Assembly (NCBI RefSeq): GCF_000948975.2
Contig: NZ_CP059735.1
Location: forward strand, 6,446,603 to 6,510,602
DNA: 64,000 nucleotides
DNA from: Thalassomonas actiniarum
Lineage (GTDB): Bacteria; Pseudomonadota; Gammaproteobacteria; Enterobacterales; Alteromonadaceae
Reading direction: 5' to 3'
The position numbers and the translations under genes are program-made. Shown here piece by piece: positions 57,701-64,000 of this stretch; the stretch's first letter is position 1; the number at the start of each line of letters is the position of its first letter. The notes beneath the pieces were generated by a model. The model saw nothing but the letters and a program-made list of their open reading frames with translations, was not told where the DNA came from and did not search any database.

Positions 57701-59471
57701 TTGCCACATAATAAGACAATAACTGCAGTGGTAAGGTATAAACGATAGGTGCTATCAGGTCATCACAGTGAGGTACATTAATCACCTTCATAGTGTCGTC
57801 GCTGGCAAAGTTGGCATCAACATCGGCAAAGACATACATCAAACCGCCACGAGCGCGAACTTCTTCAACGTTAGATTTTAGTTTTTCAATCAGGTCGTTT
57901 TGCGGTGCCACTACGATTACCGGCATTTCCGCATCGATTAAGGCTAACGGGCCGTGTTTTAATTCACCGGCGGCATAGGCTTCGGCGTGAATATAAGAAA
58001 TTTCTTTTAATTTCAACGCACCTTCCATCGCGATAGGATACTGGTCGCCGCGACCTAAGAACAAGGCGTGATGTTTATCGGCAAAGTCTTCCGCCAAACC
58101 TTCAATAGAGCCCGCCAGTGCCAGTACTTCTTCCAGTTTATTCGGCAAGGTCATTAACGACTGGCTGATTTGCGTTTGGGTTTGCTCGTCCATACCGTGA
58201 TGCTGGCCGATGGCCAGGGTCATCATCAATAAACCGACCAGCTGGGTGGTAAACGCCTTGGTGGAAGCAACACCTATTTCGGCACCGGCTTTGGTCATAA
58301 AGGCTAAATCAGATTCACGTACCAGAGAAGAACCGGGTACGTTACAGATGGTTAAACTGGCGCGGTAGCCTAATTCTTTCGCTAAACGTAACGCCGCTAA
58401 GGTATCGGCGGTTTCACCGGATTGAGAGATAGTCACCAACAGGGCGTTGTCCGGCACATGGCTGCGACGGTATCTGAATTCACTGGCGATTTCGATATTA
58501 CAGGAAACCCCGGCCAGGGCTTCTAACCAGTAACGGGCCACCATACCTGAGTGGTAGCTGGTACCACAGGCGATGATTTGTACGTGTTTGATATCTTTGA
58601 AGATGTCATCGGCGCCATTACCAAAGGTATTGATATCAAGTTTGCCGCCGACAATGCGGTGCTCCAGGGTATTGCGGATTGCAGTTGGCTGCTCGTAGGT
58701 TTCTTTTAACATGTAGTGACGGTATTCGCCTTTGTCACCGGCGTCATGGCTGACTTCGGACTCCTGCGCTGCACGTTCTACCGGCTCGCCGTTTTTATCG
58801 AAAATATTCACTTCAAAACGGGTGACTTCGGCAACATCGCCTTCTTCCAGGTAGCTGAACTGACGGGTGACCGGCAATAAAGCCATGATATCCGAGGCAA
58901 TAAAGTTTTCACCTAAACCATAACCGATAACCAGCGGGCTGCCGGAGCGGGCAACTACTACGCGCTCGGGATCACGTTTGTCCATGATCACAGTGCCGTA
59001 GGCGCCTTCGAGCTGCTTGGCAGTTTTTTGTACTGCTTCGAGCAGGCTGCTGCTGGTTTTTAATTCATGGTGTACCAGATGGGTCATCACTTCGGTATCG
59101 GTTTCCGAAACAAACACATAACCTAAATCCTGCAACTTAGTGCGTAATTCGTCATGGTTTTCGATAATCCCGTTATGTACCAAAGCGATGGTGTTGTCTG
59201 ATACATGGGGGTGGGCATTGGTTTCACTGGGAATACCATGGGTGGCCCAGCGGGTATGGGCGATGCCGGTACCGCCGCTTAACGGCGTCGCACTCAGGGC
59301 ATCCGCCAGTTCCTGTACTTTGCCTAAGCGGCGTACCCGGTTTAATTGTTTGTCCTGATCGACGATGGCGACACCGGCCGAATCATAACCCCGGTATTCC
59401 AGGCGTTTCAGCCCTTCCACCAATATATCTGCGACATCACGTTGTGCTACCGCTCCGACGATTCCACACAT
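57639..59471 (-). CDS. glmS: Glutamine-fructose-6-phosphate aminotransferase GlmS
   Basis: 610 residues (E. coli 609). Makes glucosamine-6-phosphate for peptidoglycan and lipid A. N-terminal Ntn amidotransferase with catalytic Cys2 ([10 protein letters not shown]), TRWATHG; isomerase half with two SIS domains: [44 protein letters not shown] and [21 protein letters not shown]-terminal [13 protein letters not shown]. Starts 4 bp after the DeoR-type gene, so the two are one transcript. No glmZ site was sought. Confidence 0.98.
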   Translation of the reverse strand: MCGIVGAVAQRDVADILVEGLKRLEYRGYDSAGVAIVDQDKQLNRVRRLGKVQELADALSATPLSGGTGIAHTRWATHGIPSETNAHPHVSDNTIALVHNGIIENHDELRTKLQDLGYVFVSETDTEVMTHLVHHELKTSSSLLEAVQKTAKQLEGAYGTVIMDKRDPERVVVARSGSPLVIGYGLGENFIASDIMALLPVTRQFSYLEEGDVAEVTRFEVNIFDKNGEPVERAAQESEVSHDAGDKGEYRHYMLKETYEQPTAIRNTLEHRIVGGKLDINTFGNGADDIFKDIKHVQIIACGTSYHSGMVARYWLEALAGVSCNIEIASEFRYRRSHVPDNALLVTISQSGETADTLAALRLAKELGYRASLTICNVPGSSLVRESDLAFMTKAGAEIGVASTKAFTTQLVGLLMMTLAIGQHHGMDEQTQTQISQSLMTLPNKLEEVLALAGSIEGLAEDFADKHHALFLGRGDQYPIAMEGALKLKEISYIHAEAYAAGELKHGPLALIDAEMPVIVVAPQNDLIEKLKSNVEEVRARGGLMYVFADVDANFASDDTMKVINVPHCDDLIAPIVYTLPLQLLSYYVAIIKGTDVDQPRNLAKSVTVE

Positions 59472-59475
59472 AAAG

Positions 59476-60249
59476 TTATCCTTTTGTTTGTTGGGCGCAA
59501 ATTAAGTTTACGCCTTGTTGTAAGAGTTGCTCTTTCACCGATGGTAAAATTTCATCATCGGTGATCAGCGTGTGTATTTGTTGCCAGGACAATTCCAGAT
59601 TGGGGATTTTTCGGTTAATTTTTTCCGACTCCACCATCACGATAATTTCCCGGGAAGCCTCAGCCATCACCCGGCTCAGGCCAATCAATTCATTAAAAGT
59701 TGTTGTTCCCCGCTGAATATCTATGCCGTCGGCGCCGATAAATAGCTGGTCAAAGTCATAAGAGCGTAAAACATTTTCCGCCACCTGGCCCTGAAAGGCT
59801 TCCGATTGCGGATCCCAGGTACCCCCGGTCATCAAAATTGTCGGCTCATTTTCCAGCGCGCGCAAGTCACAGGCAATATCGAGGGAGTTGGTCATCACCA
59901 CCAGGCCTTTTTTTGCTGCCAGTTCAGGCACTAACGCCGAAGTGGTGCGGCCGCTGTCGATAATGATACGGTGGTGATCTTTGATCAGTTTGGCCGCTTC
60001 TTTGGCAATGGCTAACTTTCGGTTTGAAACATTTTCGGGTTTCTGTTCGGTGATTTCGCTGGGTAAAGAAATAGCTCCACCATAACGGCGTAATAACAGG
60101 CCACTGGCTTCCAGTGCCGATAAGTCTTTGCGTATGGTGACTTCCGAAGTGGAAAATTGCCGGGCAAGGCTTTCGACACTGACCTGACCGCTGTGATTAA
60201 GCTCGGTAATAATTGTGTGGCGGCGTTGCTGGGTATTTCTTTTTGACAT
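59476..60249 (-). CDS. DeoR-family regulator upstream of glmS
   Basis: 257 residues. N-terminal Deo[50 protein letters not shown]-terminal sugar-phosphate-sensing (DeoRC) domain: [56 protein letters not shown]. Pairing with glmS, 4 bp apart, suggests sensing of an amino-sugar phosphate and control of cell-wall precursor supply, as proposed for GlmR-like proteins. Two matching repeats lie just upstream of its start, suggesting autoregulation. Confidence 0.9.
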   Translation of the reverse strand: MSKRNTQQRRHTIITELNHSGQVSVESLARQFSTSEVTIRKDLSALEASGLLLRRYGGAISLPSEITEQKPENVSNRKLAIAKEAAKLIKDHHRIIIDSGRTTSALVPELAAKKGLVVMTNSLDIACDLRALENEPTILMTGGTWDPQSEAFQGQVAENVLRSYDFDQLFIGADGIDIQRGTTTFNELIGLSRVMAEASREIIVMVESEKINRKIPNLELSWQQIHTLITDDEILPSVKEQLLQQGVNLICAQQTKG

Positions 60250-60254
60250 TTTTA

Positions 60255-60288
60255 TTTCGTTTGAAACAACTTAACTTTCGATTTGAAA
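60255..60288. promoter_or_regulatory. Two-site DeoR operator candidate
   Basis: TTTCGTTTGAAA (60255-60266) and TTTCGATTTGAAA (60276-60288) are direct repeats 21 bp apart, two helical turns. They lie between the -10 box and the start of the DeoR-glmS operon. TTTC-rich repeats are usual for this family. Confidence 0.65.
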
Positions 60289-60291
60289 GAA

Positions 60292-60319
60292 ATTCTACCT
60301 GAGTTTTTAACAAATGCAA
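60292..60319 (-). promoter_or_regulatory. Sigma-70 promoter of the deoR-glmS operon
   Basis: Minus strand: -35 TTGCAT (60314-60319), 16-bp spacer, -10 TAGAAT (60292-60297). About 43 bp upstream of the regulator's start codon, just upstream of the operator repeats. Confidence 0.6.
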
Positions 60320-60462
60320 CCTTAGCTTAAATAAAAGTGTTGATAATAACAGCAAAGTTGACAGCACTTGCTTTGGCTGTGAAGAAATCACTGAGCTGAT
60401 CTATTATCTATAAAATCCCAGCAAACCTGCCCGAGCGGGCAAGTTCCATAAGGATAAATATC

Positions 60463-61029
60463 ATGAGCCTCAATAAGTCCTTAAACCAGTGCTTTTTTCT
60501 CTTTGCCATTTATTGCTTTAGCAGTGTTCCTGCTTATGCCGACAATCACGGCGGCACTTTTGGCCTGCACTTTTATAACGGTAAAGAAACCGGCAACTCC
60601 GACCCGATGCAGCGTTATACCTTAACCTGGAGTTTTGATAAAAAATGGCTGGAAAGCGATAACGGTTATCTTACCGGCCGCTGGGAACTTTCCCATACCC
60701 GCTGGGAACTTTATCTGCAAGAGGATAATACCGGTTGGGCGCTCAACCCGGTTTTTCGTTATGTGATCCCCGCGAACCGTTTTACTGATGTTAAAAATGT
60801 CTATTATTTTTTTGATGCCGGCATTGGTGTGATCAAATTAGACCATCGCGGCTTTGAGCAAAGGGATCTCGGCTCTAAATGGTTATTCGAAGATAAATTA
60901 GCGGCCGGTATAGGGTTCGGCAAACACTATGAACTGGCCCTGAGCTGGGTACATTACTCCAATGCCAACCTGGCAGGTGTGAATGACGGCGCCAGTATGT
61001 TTGCGGTTAACTACGCCCTGACATTTTAA
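60463..61029 (+). CDS. PagL-like lipid A 3-O-deacylase
   Basis: 188 residues. Signal peptide about 1-26 (ending VPAYA). The outer-membrane barrel shows GTFGLHFYNG, RWELSHTRWELYL, YYFFDAGIGVIKL and the PagL-family active-site region SWVHYSNANLAGVNDG, in which the His-Ser pair sits, and a C-terminal VNYALTF. PagL removes the 3-O acyl chain of lipid A. The Glu of the triad could not be placed with certainty. AAGGA is present before the ATG. Divergent from the DeoR-glmS operon. Confidence 0.85.
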   Translation: MSLNKSLNQCFFLFAIYCFSSVPAYADNHGGTFGLHFYNGKETGNSDPMQRYTLTWSFDKKWLESDNGYLTGRWELSHTRWELYLQEDNTGWALNPVFRYVIPANRFTDVKNVYYFFDAGIGVIKLDHRGFEQRDLGSKWLFEDKLAAGIGFGKHYELALSWVHYSNANLAGVNDGASMFAVNYALTF

Positions 61030-61102
61030 CCTCACAACATTCAACAGCTTGAGCGGATACCGGCCGCCATGCTTTTAGGCATAACGACCGGGTGAAAAGC
61101 AA

Positions 61103-61573
61103 TTAATTAAAATCACATTCCGCATCAAGTCCCATATAACCAATCATGTTATATGGGGTGCTGCTTCTTTCTCTTTTGGAAGTCATAGGTTCATAAGGAC
61201 GTATGGTATAAAAGGTTACCGAAATATCATTGCCCTGGGCATCCACGGTAGAGCCGGAAGCGTCATGTAAGCGACTGGTGTCCAGCACAAATTCAGGCCC
61301 GGTCAGGTAAGCGCCCGAACGGTTGCTATTATAAATGGCGAAAGTCCATTCATAATCCTGTGACTGGCCCCACTGATCATTCCAGGCATTGGCCTTGACC
61401 ACATGTTTTTCCCACATCATGTCACGGTCGACACAGCCTACCGTGGTTTCAACAACAGCGGAGTTGCCCAAAGTAGAAGCGTACCAGACACGGCTCTGTT
61501 CAAGCGCATGACTGGAGGCACTGGCTAAAACAAGTAATGAACATGCCAGGGTAGTGGATTTAAACTTCATCAT
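61103..61573 (-). CDS. Exported protein of unknown function
   Basis: 156 residues. Signal peptide about 1-23 (ending SSHA). Mature part with SRVWYASTLGNSAVVETT, the pair VGCVDRDMMW and a C-terminal DAECDFN, so one disulfide is likely. Beta-rich. Unlike the array proteins upstream in sequence. GGAAATT precedes the ATG. No family recognised. It lies 136 bp downstream of the nearest array gene, on the same strand. Confidence 0.65.
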   Translation of the reverse strand: MMKFKSTTLACSLLVLASASSHALEQSRVWYASTLGNSAVVETTVGCVDRDMMWEKHVVKANAWNDQWGQSQDYEWTFAIYNSNRSGAYLTGPEFVLDTSRLHDASGSTVDAQGNDISVTFYTIRPYEPMTSKRERSSTPYNMIGYMGLDAECDFN

Positions 61574-61709
61574 AATTTCCTTATAACTTCTTATTTTTTA
61601 TTGTTGGTATAGCCTGTCCGGCTACAAGGTGCGTCCCTGAATATGCCGGGGCGCCATGAATTTATCAGCACGCCTGCTGACAAATAAAACCTATCATCAA
61701 ATTTGGAGA

Positions 61710-62255
61710 TCAAAACTGCTCGTAAACCAGTACTTCCAAATCAACGTCTTCAATCACATCCAGGTTACCCTGAATATCGATATTTAAATTATCGCATTTG
61801 CCGCCCGTCACCAGGGTATTGTCTATGGTCAGGGTCACTTCCTTGCGAAAGTCTGAAATCGGTTGGCTGGTATAAAGATTTTCATCGTCCCGGTCGACAC
61901 CTATTGCCACTTTGCTGCCATCATCGGCAATACAGGTAGCAGTGATCCTGACGTCATAAACAAAGTCATTGATATCCGGGTCATCGCCGGTGTAGCAAAT
62001 CACCGAACCGGCAGAGTAATCACAAATAATATCCGGCTTGATCCTGCCTAAACCGGACACGATAGCGGTAATATCAAAGGTCAATTCCTGCCCGGCATCA
62101 CCGACAAGCTCAATATCGGCAGTACGCCGGGTATCCGAGCTATAGCTATAATCGGTCACAATATGCTTAACACCGCCGATATAAACCACATCGGCAAAAG
62201 ACGGGCTGGCCGTTAACAAAGCCAGCGCCGGTAACACACACTTCAAATACTTCAT
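61710..62255 (-). CDS. Secreted tandem-array protein, copy A
   Basis: 181 residues. Signal peptide about 1-21 (ALLTASPSFA), then the array signature VVYIGGVKHIVTDYS, a GDAGQELTFDITAIVSG block, Cys in IICDYSAGSVICYTG, an Asp-rich VDRDDENLY and the C-terminal block VTGGKCDNLNIDIQGNLD, ending VLVYEQF. The most divergent member. Four cysteines could form two disulfides. No known family. GGATG lies before the ATG. Confidence 0.7.
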   Translation of the reverse strand: MKYLKCVLPALALLTASPSFADVVYIGGVKHIVTDYSYSSDTRRTADIELVGDAGQELTFDITAIVSGLGRIKPDIICDYSAGSVICYTGDDPDINDFVYDVRITATCIADDGSKVAIGVDRDDENLYTSQPISDFRKEVTLTIDNTLVTGGKCDNLNIDIQGNLDVIEDVDLEVLVYEQF

Positions 62256-62310
62256 TTTTCATCCTTAAACAAACATTTAAAAGAAACAGACAAGCTGTCG
62301 GTGACGCACG

Positions 62311-62868
62311 TTAAAACTCTTCAACAATAAACATATTCAGATCGATATTATCGATAGATTTCACATCGACCCCGTTCACTTCGACCTTTAATTGCTGACA
62401 GCTGCCGCCTGTGGTGATCCTTTTATTCACCAGCAGCTTCACTTCCCGGTCTTTATTGGCGACAAAGCCGTTGACCAGCTCATTTTTATTATCCATATCT
62501 GAGCCTATGGCAATGCCGTTACAGGTGATTTTCATTTCCGCCTGGTAACGAAAGTCCTGATCGTAAGTGATCAGCCAGTCTGGCTCGGCACAGTATTCCC
62601 AAGGCTGGGCATTACGGGGCAGCAGGCAGCGCCATTCCCGGGTCACATCCTGCACGCCTTTACCGGCCACGATAGCATCGACATTAAAAATCAGCTCCTG
62701 ACCGTAATCACCGATAACATCGATATTGGCGGTATAGTTATTGCCGGACTGGCTAAAATCAGCTTTGCTCAGGGTATGCATAGTGCCGCCGACATAAACG
62801 GTATCTGCCTGGGCCGCCGTTGATAAAACCGGTAATAATAACGCCAATAAATAAAGTGCTTTTTTCAT
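62311..62868 (-). CDS. Secreted tandem-array protein, copy B
   Basis: 185 residues. Signal peptide ends STAAQA. Shares with copy C the core TVYVGGTMHTLSKADFSQSG, IDVIGDYGQELIFNVDAIV, the motif AIGSDMDNKNE, REVKLLVNKR, GGSCQQLKVEVNG and the C-terminal IVEEF. Cysteines: WRCLL, EYCAE, ITCNG, GGSCQ. Probably one domain with two disulfides; the Asp-rich loop SDMDNKNE could bind calcium, which is inference. Unknown family. Confidence 0.72.
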   Translation of the reverse strand: MKKALYLLALLLPVLSTAAQADTVYVGGTMHTLSKADFSQSGNNYTANIDVIGDYGQELIFNVDAIVAGKGVQDVTREWRCLLPRNAQPWEYCAEPDWLITYDQDFRYQAEMKITCNGIAIGSDMDNKNELVNGFVANKDREVKLLVNKRITTGGSCQQLKVEVNGVDVKSIDNIDLNMFIVEEF

Positions 62869-62930
62869 TTTTCTTCCTTGTACTCGTGCTCTTGCAAAAA
62901 ATGTCTTCTAAAAATAACGGGCTTAGCGGG

Positions 62931-63476
62931 TTAGAACGTTTCGGCAATCAGCACATCCAGCGAGATATTGCTGATGCTGTCCAGCTCCAGACCGTTAACT
63001 TCCACTTTAAGCTGCTGACAATTACCGCCGGTTACCAGGGTATTCTGGGTCAGTAATTTCACTTCCCGGTATTTATTGCTCACCCGGCCGTCAACCTGTT
63101 CGTTTTTATTGTCCATATCTGACCCTATGGCTATGCCGCTGCAGCTCACGTTCAGCTCGACAACATAGCGAAAGTCATCAGAAATAATCTCGCGAATATC
63201 CGGCTCAACGCAGCCCCAGCGCCCCATCTGCAGACATATTTTCTGGTAGGTGATTTGCTGGTAACCGTTACCGCCGACCACAGCGTCAACATCAAAAATC
63301 AGTTGCTGGCCGTTATCGCCAACCACATCAATATAAGCGCTGTAATGATTGCCGGATTGCACAAAATCGCTTTTTGTCAGGGTATGCAAAGTACCGTTTA
63401 CATAAACGGTATCCGCATGGGCTACGCCGCTTAAAGCAGACATCAGCAACAGGGATGTCAGGGCTATTTTTTTCAT
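62931..63476 (-). CDS. Secreted tandem-array protein, copy C
   Basis: 181 residues. Signal peptide ends GVAHA. Core TVYVNGTLHTLTKSDFVQSG, IDVVGDNGQQLIFDVDAVV, GRWGCVEPDI, AIGSDMDNKNEQVDG, REVKLLTQN, GGNCQQLKVEVNG, ending VLIAETF. Closest to copy B, so that pair arose by recent duplication. No known family. Confidence 0.72.
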   Translation of the reverse strand: MKKIALTSLLLMSALSGVAHADTVYVNGTLHTLTKSDFVQSGNHYSAYIDVVGDNGQQLIFDVDAVVGGNGYQQITYQKICLQMGRWGCVEPDIREIISDDFRYVVELNVSCSGIAIGSDMDNKNEQVDGRVSNKYREVKLLTQNTLVTGGNCQQLKVEVNGLELDSISNISLDVLIAETF

Positions 63477-63563
63477 TGATTATCCTTAATTTTATTTTTC
63501 TTAGTTTTATTTTGCTTAGACCGGCAGCACCGTTTGCGGCACTGCACTTGAAACCGTTTTTCC

Positions 63564-64000
63564 CTAGAAGCTCTCGGCAATAATGACATTTAATTCAATC
63601 AAAGCCGGTCCCGCGCTGTTCAGGCTAAGCTTGCTGTCCGCCAGGGCCGGTTGCGGCAAGCCACTATCGCCGTCAAAGGTAAAAGCCAGCTTCATGCTCT
63701 GACAGCTTTGGTTGGTGCTCATGGTTTTAGAGATAAAATATTTACTGCCTGAATCCGAGGCAGAAAAATCACCGCAGCTCGCCTGCAGTGCCATCTCGGT
63801 ACCGTCGCTGCGGCCGCTGATTTCAAAATGAAGTTCCTGACCGTAATCGCCGTCCACCGGGATAGTGGTTTGATAACCCGTCAGCACCCACACAGGCTCG
63901 GGAATAGAGCAGGGGTGGTAGATATAATCCACCCGGTATACCGGAGTGAAATCGGCTTTGGTTAATTTGTACATCACGCCGCCGATATAAATAGGCTCAG
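63564..64000 (-). CDS. Secreted tandem-array protein, copy D (5' end missing)
   Basis: 3' fragment; the frame runs out of the window at 64000 with EPIYIGGVMYKLTKADF at the edge, the array signature, so the signal peptide lies outside. The Met at 63977 is internal. It has VDGDYGQELHFEISG, cysteines in HPCSIP, ASCGDF and NQSCQSM, and the C-terminal LNVIIAESF. It would be the first gene of the run D-C-B-A. Confidence 0.7.
   Translation of the reverse strand, partial: EPIYIGGVMYKLTKADFTPVYRVDYIYHPCSIPEPVWVLTGYQTTIPVDGDYGQELHFEISGRSDGTEMALQASCGDFSASDSGSKYFISKTMSTNQSCQSMKLAFTFDGDSGLPQPALADSKLSLNSAGPALIELNVIIAESF

Overview
The window looks like chromosome of a marine gammaproteobacterium of the order Alteromonadales, most likely near Colwelliaceae (Thalassomonas-like). 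This rests on gene content and order (rhlB-gppA, tatABC-tatD-hemB, rpoH-ftsX-ftsE-ftsY-rsmD, a DeoR regulator next to glmS), on protein sequences closest in my memory to Alteromonadales, and on moderate GC by eye. It is an inference; no 16S or other marker was available. I saw no rRNA, tRNA, insertion sequence, prophage or CRISPR array.

Layout. 1-2.7 kb: 3' part of rhlB and gppA. 2.8-8.5 kb (minus): a compact seven-gene run tatA-tatB-tatC-unknown periplasmic protein-tatD-membrane diguanylate cyclase-hemB, with several overlaps. 8.5-12.3 kb: a probable outer-membrane protein and a GAF-GAF-GGDEF-EAL protein. 12.6-17.7 kb: rpoH, ftsX-ftsE-ftsY and divergent rsmD; ftsY carries a 60-bp in-frame tandem repeat. 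17.7-22.6 kb: DUF416 protein, long coiled-coil protein, SufR-like regulator, SapC-family protein, DMT exporter. 22.6-26.2 kb: a small protein whose 3' end is duplicated, an isolated flgH-flgT pair and a divergent unknown gene. 26.2-31.2 kb: tetR-adaptor-RND pump operon with a palindromic operator. 31.4-36.4 kb: an apparently exported isoaspartyl methyltransferase, yjjG, a POT peptide transporter and a divergent CadC-like TPR regulator with phased GGTGAA repeats between the last two.

36.4-46.8 kb holds the most unusual block: a zinc-ribbon protein, a YqiJ-like membrane protein, a flotillin (YqiK-like) and a 1742-residue AAA+ ATPase, followed by a CPA1 Na+/H+ antiporter. The YqiJ-flotillin-ATPase trio looks like one operon and is the best candidate for an under-described membrane-associated system. 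46.9-52.7 kb: SRPBCC protein and a copper-resistance cluster (CopL-like, copA, copB, copC, copD, NTF2-like). 52.7-57.5 kb is gene-poor and accessory in character: two alpha/beta-hydrolase-like proteins, a SymE-family toxin with a possible antisense RNA, and small membrane or orphan ORFs, ending next to the conserved 3' end of glmS (a potential attTn7). 57.6-60.3 kb: DeoR-type regulator plus glmS, with a two-site operator candidate. 60.5-64 kb: a PagL-like lipid A deacylase and a tandem array of four paralogous secreted proteins of unknown function, the last running off the window.

Shared themes are envelope biogenesis (Tat export, FtsEX/FtsY, GlmS, PagL, flotillin), c-di-GMP signalling (two proteins), and efflux or metal defence. 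Terminators and operators listed were found by eye, and all family assignments come from motif recognition without database searches.
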